Source of the DNA: an uncultured Kordiimonas sp.
GTDB lineage: Bacteria; Pseudomonadota; Alphaproteobacteria; Sphingomonadales; Kordiimonadaceae
Length of the DNA stretch: 64,000 bases
Assembly: GCA_947492375.1 (NCBI GenBank)
Contig: CANLMI010000001.1
Coordinates: 186,001-250,000 of the forward strand
Direction: 5' to 3'
Both the position numbers and the translations under genes were made by a program. This document shows positions 53,288 through 62,171 of the stretch, piece after piece (the stretch's first letter is position 1; the number at the start of each line of letters is the position of its first letter). The notes beneath the pieces were generated by a model that was given only the letters and a program-made list of their open reading frames with translations, searched no databases and was not told where the DNA came from.

Positions 53288-54319
53288 ATGACTGAACAAA
53301 ACACACAATCAGATATTGCCGCTTATGCGCAGGCGTTTGTTAATCTGGCGTCTCCCAGGTTTGGCACTGAGGTTGTTTTTGCAACTGACGATTTTTTTGC
53401 TGCAAAAGAACGTATGATCGCGGATCATGCGCCGGTTTGGAAGCAGGATGTTTACGATAATAACGGTAAATGGATGGACGGCTGGGAATCACGCCGTCGC
53501 CGTGATGGTGGAAAGGATCATGCTCTTATTCGTTTAGGGGGTAAAGGGATCGTTCGTGCGGTTAATATCGATACCAGTTATTTTACAGGAAATTTTCCCC
53601 CTGCGGCGTCCTTGGAGGCTTGTTTATGTGACGGTGAGCCAGATGAAAATACTGAATGGGTTGAAATCCTTGCGCCGCTTACTCTTGGGCCAAGTGCTGA
53701 ACATTATGCCCGTATCGCATATGATATGCCGGTTAACTGGGTGCGTGTAACAATGTTTCCCGATGGGGGGATTGCTCGCCTTCGATTGTACGGTGAACCC
53801 TATCAAAACTGGTCTGATGTTGATGATAGCGCTTCGCTTGAACTATCAGCGTTAAAAAATGGTGGGCGGGTCGTTGGCTATAATAATGCCCATTACGGTG
53901 ATACATGGGCGTTACTCGCTGAGGGACGTGGAAAAGATATGGGGGATGGCTGGGAAACCCGTCGGCGGCGAGAGCCGGGCAATGACTGGATCATTGTTGA
54001 ACTTGGGCATGCAGGTGTGGTTGACGCGCTTGAAATTGATACAGCCCATTTTAAAGGGAATTTCCCTGAAAGCTTTTCAATCGATGCAGCTTATATAGAA
54101 AAAGGCACTGATAAATCTATTGTAACGCAATCAATGTTCTGGAAAGAATTGGTGCCTCGTCAGACATTAAGCGCGGATAATATTCACCGAATAAAGGCTC
54201 GTGATATTTTGGATTTTGGGCCAGTTAGCCATGTAAAACTGAATATTTACCCTGATGGTGGTGTATCACGGTTGCGCGTTTTCGGGCGACCAAGTAAAGC
54301 AAAGCTATCCAATGATTAA
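53288..54319 (+). CDS. alc: Allantoicase
   Basis: The enzyme splits allantoate into ureidoglycolate and urea. The 343-residue protein is built from two tandem copies of the allantoicase domain: the first with DGWESRRRRDGGKDHALIRL and TSYFTGNFPP, the second with DGWETRRRREPGNDWIIVEL and TAHFKGNFPE. It follows puuE by two bases and overlaps allA by 8 bp. Release of urea here explains the neighbouring urease operon. Confidence 0.95.
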   Translation: MTEQNTQSDIAAYAQAFVNLASPRFGTEVVFATDDFFAAKERMIADHAPVWKQDVYDNNGKWMDGWESRRRRDGGKDHALIRLGGKGIVRAVNIDTSYFTGNFPPAASLEACLCDGEPDENTEWVEILAPLTLGPSAEHYARIAYDMPVNWVRVTMFPDGGIARLRLYGEPYQNWSDVDDSASLELSALKNGGRVVGYNNAHYGDTWALLAEGRGKDMGDGWETRRRREPGNDWIIVELGHAGVVDALEIDTAHFKGNFPESFSIDAAYIEKGTDKSIVTQSMFWKELVPRQTLSADNIHRIKARDILDFGPVSHVKLNIYPDGGVSRLRVFGRPSKAKLSND

Positions 54320-54836
54320 AATCACACCGCAGCCGCTGACAGCAGAGAGTTTTGCGCCTTTTGGTGATATTATAGGCCTTGATCATTCGAAGAGTTTCCT
54401 GATTAATGAAGGAACGACGCGGCGGTATCATGCACTGGCCGAGACTGATGTTAGTGATGGCGGCGGGAGTGCAATATTATCGATCTTTGATGGCGAGCGG
54501 CGCCCTTGGCCGCTTGAGATCAAAATGCTTGAAAAGCATCCGCTCGGTTCGCAAGCTTTTATCCCGATGGAAGACGAGCCATGGCTGGTTGTTGTCGGTG
54601 AGGGGGCAGATAAACCTACTGTACAAAATTGCCGTGCTTTTCTGGCGCGCGGTGATCAGGGCGTACAGTATCATAAAGGTGTTTGGCACCATCCTTTGCT
54701 GCCACTTGTTTCCAAGCAACGTTTTCTTGTTGTTGATCGGTATTTAAAGGGCGAAGACGGGGCTGCCAACCTTGTTGAAGAATGGTTTGATAGCGAAGCT
54801 GCAATTATCGATATAGATGCAGTTGAAAAGCGCTAA
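54312..54836 (+). CDS. allA: Ureidoglycolate lyase
   Basis: AllA turns ureidoglycolate into glyoxylate and urea. The 174-residue protein opens MIKITPQPLTAESFAPFGDII, the family's usual start, and holds HPLGSQAFIPM and KGVWHHPLLPL with the cupin-fold ligands. ATG at 54312 is used: it overlaps the alc stop by 8 bp, and the earlier frame from 54255 would add 19 residues absent from the family. It is the last gene of the plus-strand purine set. Confidence 0.94.
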   Translation: MIKITPQPLTAESFAPFGDIIGLDHSKSFLINEGTTRRYHALAETDVSDGGGSAILSIFDGERRPWPLEIKMLEKHPLGSQAFIPMEDEPWLVVVGEGADKPTVQNCRAFLARGDQGVQYHKGVWHHPLLPLVSKQRFLVVDRYLKGEDGAANLVEEWFDSEAAIIDIDAVEKR

Positions 54837-54922
54837 AGTATAGTATGTGGTAGTTGATAATTTTCTGCCGTAATTCCCGGAAATTATCTCCAAGCCTTTT
54901 ATTTCCATAATGATGATAGAAT

Positions 54923-54936
54923 TGACAACGTTATCA
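54923..54936. promoter_or_regulatory. LacI-type operator candidate upstream of gntP
   Basis: TGACAACGTTATCA is a palindrome with one mismatch, 50 bp before the gntP start codon. It matches the stronger palindrome at 59574-59595 in its left half (AATTGACAA). The LacI regulator encoded at 62172 is the likely binder. Confidence 0.55.
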
Positions 54937-54985
54937 TAATGATTATCCTCAACTCCATAGTCTGAGATTTAGGGGAATAGGGCAC

Positions 54986-56353
54986 ATGGAGATATTGATC
55001 CAGCATCAACCGGTTTTGTCGGCACTTGTGGGTGTTTCGGCACTTTTATATTTGATTATCGCGCGCCGGATGTCTGCTTTTGCTGCATTATTGGTTTCTG
55101 CGTTGCTAACAGGAATTGCTGCTGGATTAGACCCGATGTCGATTTTGAAGTCGGTTCAAAATGGCATGGCTGGGGTTCTTGGTTTTGTTGCTGTTATTGT
55201 AGGTCTGGGTGCTCTTTTAGGGGTTTTTCTGGATATTGGCGGCGGCGCGCACGCAATTGCACGCGGATTAACGAAGGGCCGAGAAGGTCGAGCGGCAATA
55301 TGGGCGATGGGGTTTGTTGGTATTTTTATTGCTATTCCTGTTTTCTTTGATGTTGGCTTGATATTACTTGTGCCTGTGGTTGCAGCTTTGGCGCGCCGGG
55401 CTAAGGCATCACCATTATTGTTTGGTTTACCCTTACTGTCAGGGCTTGCTGCCGCCCATGCTTTTATACCGCCAACACCAGGGCCGATTGCTGTCGCAGA
55501 AATTCTGGGGGCGGAACTTGGATGGGTGATTGTTTTCGGTCTGTGCGCGGGTATTCCTGCTATGTTGGTTGCTGGGCCTGTTTATGCCCGTATTGCTGAA
55601 AAAACAGGTTTATTGGGCGGGCAGTTAGCGGATAATAGCCATGATACGGTTGAGGATATCTCGGTATCGCCGTCACAATCAGTAGGACTGGTCTGGAAGG
55701 CATTTGCCACAATTGCTACCCCGCTTATACTCATTGTGATGGGGGCTGTCATAAACCTGACCAGCTATAAAACTACTGGGGTAGGGCAAGGATTAGTTTT
55801 CTTGGGGCATCCTTTCGTTGCCTTGTTAATAGCCTGTCTGGTTGCTTATTATCTCTTGCGGCCAGAAGGTGCTGAAGGTCAGGAAAAGCTTCGTCAAGGG
55901 TTGGAAAAAGCGTTTGAGCCGACGGCTGCGATTATTTTGGTAACTGGCGCTGGCGGGGCATTTAAGCAAGTTTTGATTGATACTGATGCCGGCGCTGCTA
56001 TTGCAAATATAGCCCTTTCATCTGGCGTGATTCCGATTGTTGCCGCTTTTTTAATCGCGGCAGTTGTCAGGGTTATGCAAGGGTCTGCAACAGTTGCAAT
56101 GTTAACCGCCGCAGGGCTTATTGCACCACTTGTTAGCGCTGCAGGTTCTAATAGTTTAGAGTTAGCTTTGTTAACTATTTCGGTTGCTGCGGGGGCAACG
56201 GTTTTAAGTCATGTAAACGATTCAGGTTTCTGGCTGGTATCGCGGTATTTTAATTTGTCTGTACCTGAAACATTGCGAACCTGGACGGTTTCCTCGACGC
56301 TTGTTGGCGTGACGGGTTTTCTAATGGTTTTGTTAATCAGTTTTTTCGTTTAA
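54986..56353 (+). CDS. gntP: Gluconate permease, GntP family
   Basis: This 455-residue proton symporter has about twelve transmembrane segments. The family signatures are GVFLDIGGGAHAIARGLTK, GIFIAIPVFFDVGLILLVP, and LAAAHAFIPPTPGPIAVAEILGA (about 152-174, quoted in part), with VNDSGFWLVSRYF near the end. It imports gluconate for the adjacent, convergent gntK, whose gene overlaps it by 21 bp at the 3' ends. The operator-like palindrome in its 149-bp upstream gap suggests control by the LacI regulator at 62172. Confidence 0.94.
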   Translation: MEILIQHQPVLSALVGVSALLYLIIARRMSAFAALLVSALLTGIAAGLDPMSILKSVQNGMAGVLGFVAVIVGLGALLGVFLDIGGGAHAIARGLTKGREGRAAIWAMGFVGIFIAIPVFFDVGLILLVPVVAALARRAKASPLLFGLPLLSGLAAAHAFIPPTPGPIAVAEILGAELGWVIVFGLCAGIPAMLVAGPVYARIAEKTGLLGGQLADNSHDTVEDISVSPSQSVGLVWKAFATIATPLILIVMGAVINLTSYKTTGVGQGLVFLGHPFVALLIACLVAYYLLRPEGAEGQEKLRQGLEKAFEPTAAIILVTGAGGAFKQVLIDTDAGAAIANIALSSGVIPIVAAFLIAAVVRVMQGSATVAMLTAAGLIAPLVSAAGSNSLELALLTISVAAGATVLSHVNDSGFWLVSRYFNLSVPETLRTWTVSSTLVGVTGFLMVLLISFFV

Positions 56354-56833
56354 AATATTACTGATTTCCTGACAGATTGTGTGAACAGGGCGATCTGCGG
56401 CAACCTTGATTGCAGCTTTGGGTTCTGTGAGCGCTTTCAATTGATCATCCAGTTGGCTTGCTGGCATGAAATGCCCTTTTCTTGCTTCCAGTCGGGCTTT
56501 TAGGGCATTTTTTTCCAATGTCAGGAGTACCCATTGGCAACTGCGTTCACATTCAGTTTTTAATCTTGTTTGCACATAAGGTGTTAATGCTGAGCACGCT
56601 AGAATGAGGCAAGGTGCGCTGGCATGCAGTTTTATTTCGGATATTAGCCTATCAAGCCAAATGATCCTGTCTGCGTCAGTCAGCGGGGTGCCTGTTGCCA
56701 TTTTTTCTTTATTGGGTAGCGGATGATAATCATCTGCTTCAATCATGGGCCAATCATTAAGGCCTGCAAGCCCGGCGGCAATGGTACTTTTACCTATGCC
56801 TGCCGGGCCCATTACTATCACAAGAGTATGCAT
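56333..56833 (-). CDS. gntK: Gluconokinase
   Basis: GntK phosphorylates gluconate to 6-phosphogluconate for the Entner-Doudoroff or pentose-phosphate pathway. The 166-residue P-loop kinase has GPAGIGKST (9-17), EADDYHPLPNKEKMATGTPL with the gluconate-binding segment, and CSALTPYVQ. I use the ATG at 56833, giving the usual length; a frame from 56872 would add 13 residues and overlap the glucosidase gene. The 3' ends of gntK and gntP overlap by 21 bp. Confidence 0.92.
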   Translation of the reverse strand: MHTLVIVMGPAGIGKSTIAAGLAGLNDWPMIEADDYHPLPNKEKMATGTPLTDADRIIWLDRLISEIKLHASAPCLILACSALTPYVQTRLKTECERSCQWVLLTLEKNALKARLEARKGHFMPASQLDDQLKALTEPKAAIKVAADRPVHTICQEISNILNEKTD

Positions 56834-56850
56834 AAATTCAGACCAGTTTT

Positions 56851-59409
56851 TTATTGATCTGCATCGCCGCAAGTTTCTTGGGCGTCTATATCTGCCTCAA
56901 GTCGGATCTGTGACAGGCCAATCATTGCGGCGTTGTTAGCGCTAATGTAAAAGGCTTCGCCAATTTGTGACATATCTACACCAGCTTTGGCAAAGCAGCT
57001 AAGGTTGATCCTGTGTTCGGTCCATTCAGTGTCAGCTATTTTTAAGGGTATCAAGCCACGACAATCGCCCCGGTCACCACAACCCATACCTATCATTAAA
57101 TCAGCGGGCTGGTCTTTGAAGGATTTTGCATAAAAGGCTAGCTCCATAGCGCCGTTGGTTTGGCGGGTTAAGTCTACACTTGTGAAAGCTGCAATACTTA
57201 ACGAAGGGCCCGTATCCTGCCAGTTGATACGGAGCGAGTCTTCTTGTGCAATTCGGTCGGTTTTTGACAGTGATAGCTTGTTATTTTCCCAAGGAATTTC
57301 TGTAATACGGCTATCTGTACCGTCTGCCCGTACGAAAATTGACCAAGGTTTAGAAGCACGGCCTCGGGTGAAAAATGTATCGCTATTTGATATGTTCGAG
57401 GTATTCAAACCGTTATCTTCAGACAGATTTGAAACAGTGTTAGTCGTTGCATATGTTAGACCGTATCCATAAGGGAACAGCGGATCATATCCTTCGTCAT
57501 TCACGTTTAATACAGTATCGGTTGCACGCTTGGGCCAAGAGAAAGGTAATTTTCCGACAAAGTCGAAAGAAGGGTCGGTTTGAAAGAGCATATCACCGAT
57601 GCCTCCGCCTTCGCTGCCGGGTAGCCATGCTGCGATAAAGGCGTTTGAGCTATTGATTTCCGGATTTGCCCACATTGGACGGCCTGATAGAAATACGGAT
57701 ACAACAGGAATGCCTTGTGCCTGATATTTTCTTAGTAAATTTGTGTCAAACGTTTCGCTGTCAAAATCCAGATTAGCGCGGTCGCCCTGAAATTCAGCAT
57801 AAGGGTCTTCGCCGTACACAGCTATTACAGCATCAACTTCAGCGTCGCTATTACCATCTGCATCGAAAATAACAGAACCGCCTTTTTGCTCAATGATATC
57901 TGAAATACCGGATAGAATAGATTGCCCATTGGGGAATTCATCATTGGTATGAACACCACCTTGCCAGGATAATGTCCAACCACCTGAAGCTTTTGCGATA
58001 CTATCAGCCCCGTCACCGATGACCAGAATTTTCTTGCTCGGATCTAATGGTAGAATGTTTCCTTCATTTTTAAGGAGAACAAGCGACTCTCGAACGGCTT
58101 TGCGCGCTGTTGCTCTGTGATCTTTTGAGCCCAATAAGGATGTGTCACCAGCATGATCACGCTCGCTTGGGGCACCTTTTTCAAAAAGACCTGATTGTAT
58201 TTTAACTCTGAGAATACGGCGAACAGCATCATCAAGACGTTCTTTGCTGATACGGCCAGATTTTACGTGCTTGAGAGTGCTTTCATACAAGCCACGCCAG
58301 CTATCAGGGGCCATGAACATATCGATGCCGGCATTGAAGGCCTCAGGGCATTCGGTATTTGAACATCCGGGAATTTGGCCGTGGGCATTCCAGTCGCTAA
58401 CGACGAAGCCTTGAAAATGCATCCGGTCTTTTAAAACATCAGTCAATAACTCTTTATTGCCGGTCATTTTGACGCCTTGCCAACTGGAAAACGATACCAT
58501 TACCGATTGCACGTCTGCACCGAGCGCAGGTAAATACCCCGCCGCATGAATATCACGTAATTCGATTTCTGGTATTTTTGCGTCGCCCTGATCAGTTCCG
58601 TTTTCTGTGCCGCCGTCTGCAAGGAAGTGTTTGGCTGCTGATATCACACGGTCTGATCCCATAAAGCTATTGTCGTTCCTGCGCCCTTGAAGGCCGTAGA
58701 CAATACGCGCTGCATATGAGGCAACCAATTCAGGGTTTTCTGAAAAGCCTTCATATGCTCTACCCCAGCGGTCATCACGGGGAACTGCAAGCGTTGGGGC
58801 AAAAGTCCAGTCATGGCCTGATACAATTAACTCGCGCGCTGTGACCTCGGAAATTTCTTCTATCAAGTCAGGGTTTCGGGTTGCACCCAAGCCAATGTTA
58901 TGAGGAAATACAATGGCTCCTTTTAAGTTAGCGTGGCCGTGGACAGCATCAATACCCCATATGATTGGGATGGCAACCTCAACATCGCTGTTATCGACAG
59001 AAGCGTTATAATATTCATCTGCGGACGCTAACCATGTTTGTGCGTCGGCGTAAGGCAAGGGGCCGGGAGCTGAATTACCGCCGCTTAAAACTGACCCTAA
59101 CCGGTATTTTTTAACTTCCTCAGGGGTTACGGAAGCAGAATCTGCTTGAATTGTTTGACCAACCTTTTGTTCGAGAGTCATTTTGGCCATTAATGCGTCA
59201 ATTTTAGCTTCTACATCCGGGTTGAGTGGCTTTTTCTCTAGTTCGGGCCATAGTTCTGGGTGAATGACGCCAGCCTCGCTTTGGGTATCGTCAAAAGCTT
59301 GCTTTTTTTCTTGGCTGCTTTGCTCGTCATTGCTTGGTGTCGCTGATTCTGGTGAACAGGCGGTGATTAATGCAATTAGTGACGATGCAACAAGATATTT
59401 GTATGTCAT
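56851..59409 (-). CDS. Glycoside hydrolase family 3 beta-glucosidase/glucan exohydrolase, lipoprotein
   Basis: The 852-residue enzyme has a lipoprotein signal peptide ending at ITAC (Cys18), so it is membrane-tethered outside the cytoplasm. Domain order: GH3 N-terminal barrel (about 75-410) with AAKHFLADGG and the catalytic nucleophile Asp in FVVSDWNAHG, GH3 C-terminal domain (about 435-640), and an extra beta-sandwich (about 690-845) like the ExoP-type carbohydrate-binding region of 1,3-1,4-beta-glucan exohydrolases. It should release glucose from beta-glucans. GGGGAAA lies upstream of the ATG at 59409; the upstream gap holds the LacI-type palindrome. The stop codon lies 17 bp before the gntK start, so the two may be co-transcribed. 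Confidence 0.92.
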   Translation of the reverse strand: MTYKYLVASSLIALITACSPESATPSNDEQSSQEKKQAFDDTQSEAGVIHPELWPELEKKPLNPDVEAKIDALMAKMTLEQKVGQTIQADSASVTPEEVKKYRLGSVLSGGNSAPGPLPYADAQTWLASADEYYNASVDNSDVEVAIPIIWGIDAVHGHANLKGAIVFPHNIGLGATRNPDLIEEISEVTARELIVSGHDWTFAPTLAVPRDDRWGRAYEGFSENPELVASYAARIVYGLQGRRNDNSFMGSDRVISAAKHFLADGGTENGTDQGDAKIPEIELRDIHAAGYLPALGADVQSVMVSFSSWQGVKMTGNKELLTDVLKDRMHFQGFVVSDWNAHGQIPGCSNTECPEAFNAGIDMFMAPDSWRGLYESTLKHVKSGRISKERLDDAVRRILRVKIQSGLFEKGAPSERDHAGDTSLLGSKDHRATARKAVRESLVLLKNEGNILPLDPSKKILVIGDGADSIAKASGGWTLSWQGGVHTNDEFPNGQSILSGISDIIEQKGGSVIFDADGNSDAEVDAVIAVYGEDPYAEFQGDRANLDFDSETFDTNLLRKYQAQGIPVVSVFLSGRPMWANPEINSSNAFIAAWLPGSEGGGIGDMLFQTDPSFDFVGKLPFSWPKRATDTVLNVNDEGYDPLFPYGYGLTYATTNTVSNLSEDNGLNTSNISNSDTFFTRGRASKPWSIFVRADGTDSRITEIPWENNKLSLSKTDRIAQEDSLRINWQDTGPSLSIAAFTSVDLTRQTNGAMELAFYAKSFKDQPADLMIGMGCGDRGDCRGLIPLKIADTEWTEHRINLSCFAKAGVDMSQIGEAFYISANNAAMIGLSQIRLEADIDAQETCGDADQ

Positions 59410-59573
59410 TTTAATGTTTCCCCATCAGATACGACCCCTAAAATCGTTCCCTGAAATTTGATCGTTTGTTTTATTCCCGAATAATCAAGTAATGAAACAC
59501 TCTAACCAGAGTTATCTATGGTTTTGCCCCATTTTTCCTTGATTTGCTAACTATATTTTATACAGCGTGCTTC

Positions 59574-59595
59574 AAATTGACAAGGTTGTCAATTT
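59574..59595. promoter_or_regulatory. Perfect LacI-type palindrome between GH3 and lactonase genes
   Basis: AAATTGACAA, GG, TTGTCAATTT form a perfect 10+2+10 palindrome, in the 287-bp gap between the divergent GH3 and SMP-30-type genes. The same left half occurs upstream of gntP. A LacI-family dimer is the likely ligand. Confidence 0.7.
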
Positions 59596-59696
59596 TCGTT
59601 TATACCGGATGTGGAAATTGTTTAAAGCATGAATTTTGCTTCTGAAGGTTAAGAATGACCTGGAAGAGGTAATGTGCAAATTAAGAGTGGGGATAT

Positions 59697-60749
59697 ATGG
59701 GGTATTCTAGGCGACAGATATTGTCGAGCTTGTCGGCGCTTGCGTTTGCAAGCCCAAATTTACTTTCTGCTAGTAAACCGGATTTTCTTTCATTCGATAA
59801 AAAACCGACCTCAGATTTACCTATAAAAATTGAGATTTTCAGTAAGGCATTGGTCGATGTTATTGACCCTGAAATAACTGTTGAGGTTTTAGGGACTGGG
59901 TATAACTGGTCAGAAGGTCCGGCATGGGATACGACGCGTGAGCGTTTGTATTTTACGGATGTTCCTGCCAATAAGGCGTACACATGGACACGTGCCAAAG
60001 GGGTTGAGACATTTCTGGACCCTTCCGGTGCCGCCGCCAGCGAGACACGCGGTTTCCGTGAACCTGGCGCAAATGGTTTGTTGATGTCACGTGATGGCCG
60101 TCTTTTGATTTGCAATCATGGTCGGCGTTCGATTGAAGCAATGGATATTAACACGGGGAAACGAGATACACTGATATCATCTTATCAGGGCTTGGCTTTT
60201 AACAGCCCCAATGATCTAATTCAGGCAAAAAATGGTGATATATATTTCACAGACCCGCCATATGGGCTAGAGGGATTGAATTCATCGCCTTTGAAGGAAA
60301 TGAAAGCAAACGGGGTTTATTGTCTGAGTGCTGATGGTGAAATTAAACAGTTGCTGGATGATATGACCTTCCCAAATGGAATATTGTTATCAAATGATGA
60401 GCGATATCTTTTTGTCAGTCAATCAGACCCTAAAGCGCCTATAATCCGCCGAATAGATTTAAGTTTGAAACGAGATAACGATATCGTTTGGTTTGATGCT
60501 CGCAAATATTCGGAAAACTTGCCAGGTTTGCCTGATGGAATGGCGCTTTCAGCGACTGGATATATATTTGCGACTGGGCCTGGTGGTGTCTTGATATTAG
60601 GGCCAGACGGTGATTTACTGGGCCGTATTAATCCCGGAAGCGCTGCTGCTAATTGCACTTTTGGGGAAGATGGCTCTTCGTTGTTTATTACGGCACATAG
60701 TAGATTGCTTGTTATAAAAACTCGGGTGAAAGGGGCCGCTTGGGCGTAA
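59697..60749 (+). CDS. SMP-30/gluconolactonase-family protein with twin-arginine-like signal
   Basis: This 350-residue beta-propeller protein carries GTGYNWSEGPAWD (metal-binding Glu), LICNHGRRSIEAMD, NSPNDLIQAKNGDIYFTDPPYGL and LFVSQSDP, as in gluconolactonases. The first residues MGYSRRQILSSLSALAFASP look like a twin-arginine export signal (Arg5, Arg6), so it likely works in the periplasm and turns glucono-lactone into gluconate, which gntP/gntK would then use. GGGGA precedes the ATG. The GPH transporter gene follows after 41 bp. Confidence 0.88.
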   Translation: MGYSRRQILSSLSALAFASPNLLSASKPDFLSFDKKPTSDLPIKIEIFSKALVDVIDPEITVEVLGTGYNWSEGPAWDTTRERLYFTDVPANKAYTWTRAKGVETFLDPSGAAASETRGFREPGANGLLMSRDGRLLICNHGRRSIEAMDINTGKRDTLISSYQGLAFNSPNDLIQAKNGDIYFTDPPYGLEGLNSSPLKEMKANGVYCLSADGEIKQLLDDMTFPNGILLSNDERYLFVSQSDPKAPIIRRIDLSLKRDNDIVWFDARKYSENLPGLPDGMALSATGYIFATGPGGVLILGPDGDLLGRINPGSAAANCTFGEDGSSLFITAHSRLLVIKTRVKGAAWA

Positions 60750-60790
60750 CTGTTTGAAACAGTGACGCATATAAAGGGCATGTTTTGTGT

Positions 60791-62134
60791 ATGGCTAAAC
60801 GACAAATTCCTTTTCTCCTTGGCTATGGTATCGGTGATTTTGGCCTCAATATATATTGGAATAGCCTGTCGTTGATTTTGGTTTTTTGGTATGCTGAAGT
60901 TGCAGGCCTGGAGCCTCAAACAGCAGGGCTTATATATTTGATTGGCTCATTTTGGGATGCGATCTCTGACCCTGTTATGGCGAGTTTAGCTGAAAGAAAC
61001 ACTAGCCAGTATGGTACATATCGGCCTTTTTTGCTCTACGGCGGTGTTGTTCTAGGAGGGGCCTTTTGTATGCTGTTTTGGGTGCCGCCGTTTGAGGGAA
61101 TGGCACTCGTTATTTACTTGGCGATAGTACATGTGCTTTTCAGGACTTGCTATACATTAGTTGCTGTACCTTACTCTGCTATGTCGTCGCGGTTGACATT
61201 CGATAGCTTTGAGCGAACGAAATTGTCCAGCGTGAGGATGATGTTTGCTTTTGCAGGCCTTTTGACGATATCAGGGCTTTGGTTCCCTTTGGTTCGTTTT
61301 TTTAGTTCAGGAAGTGATGGGTTACATTCCGGTTTTTTGTTTACCGCAATGACAGGCGCTTTCCTTGCATCCTGTGCGCTTTTAATATGCTTTTTTTCAA
61401 CAAAAGAGAAAAAACCACCGGGCAAGCAAGAATACCGAAAAATGGAAGGACTTAGAGCTTTTATTAAGGCAATAAAACGGAATAAAGCCCTCAGAGTTCT
61501 TTTGATAATGGTTTTCTTACAGTCGGGTGCTCATGCCAGTTTGTGGATACCTTTAGCGTTCTTCATTGAAGCAAATGCGCATCATTTTGCTGCGATGGAA
61601 GTTGTGTTAACTGCATTTGCTATAACTATTCTTTGTTCCGTACCGTTGTGGACATTTTTAACGGGGGCAATTGGTAAAAAATATGTTTGGTCCATTGCAA
61701 GTGGATGGGTTGGCTTATGCGGGCTTCATTTTCTTATTTTCGGGCCAATAGTCTTTATGGGATTACCTATTCAGATTGTTTTGATCGGGGCGGGTTTTGG
61801 TGCCTTTGCGATGCTCATTTGGGCAATAATACCTGATACTATTGAATTTGGGCAGTTTGAATACGGCGAGCGTGCGGAAGGCGCTGTTTTTGGATCAGTT
61901 TTATTTGCTCAGAAAGTGTCAGCGGGCATGATGGGGCTTTTGGTCGGATGGGTATTATCTTGGGTTGGCTATGATACGGATTTATCACAACAAACTATTG
62001 ATGTTGCTAATGATTTAGGGAAATTTTTGGCGCTTGTTCCACCGGTACTACTTGCTATATCATCGTTGGTAATTATACATTTGCCCCTTAATAAGGGCAT
62101 CCACGCGAAGATAGTTGACCAATTATCACGGTGA
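60791..62134 (+). CDS. Sugar:cation symporter, GPH family (MFS-type)
   Basis: This 447-residue transporter with about twelve helices belongs to the glycoside-pentoside-hexuronide group: LLGYGIGDFGLNIYWN (10-25 or so), GSFWDAISDPVMASLAERN and a central YRTVRADG-like loop replaced here by short turns. It would import a glycoside or hexuronide. ATG at 60791 is given as start; a TTG at 60785, 6 nt after AAAGGG, has the better ribosome site. A 15-base palindrome ACTGTTTGAAACAGT (60749-60763) overlaps the upstream stop codon. It lies between the lactonase and LacI genes. Confidence 0.88.
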   Translation: MAKRQIPFLLGYGIGDFGLNIYWNSLSLILVFWYAEVAGLEPQTAGLIYLIGSFWDAISDPVMASLAERNTSQYGTYRPFLLYGGVVLGGAFCMLFWVPPFEGMALVIYLAIVHVLFRTCYTLVAVPYSAMSSRLTFDSFERTKLSSVRMMFAFAGLLTISGLWFPLVRFFSSGSDGLHSGFLFTAMTGAFLASCALLICFFSTKEKKPPGKQEYRKMEGLRAFIKAIKRNKALRVLLIMVFLQSGAHASLWIPLAFFIEANAHHFAAMEVVLTAFAITILCSVPLWTFLTGAIGKKYVWSIASGWVGLCGLHFLIFGPIVFMGLPIQIVLIGAGFGAFAMLIWAIIPDTIEFGQFEYGERAEGAVFGSVLFAQKVSAGMMGLLVGWVLSWVGYDTDLSQQTIDVANDLGKFLALVPPVLLAISSLVIIHLPLNKGIHAKIVDQLSR

Positions 62135-62171
62135 TTAGCCGATCAATTTTTACAGGGAATTAGGGGGATAT

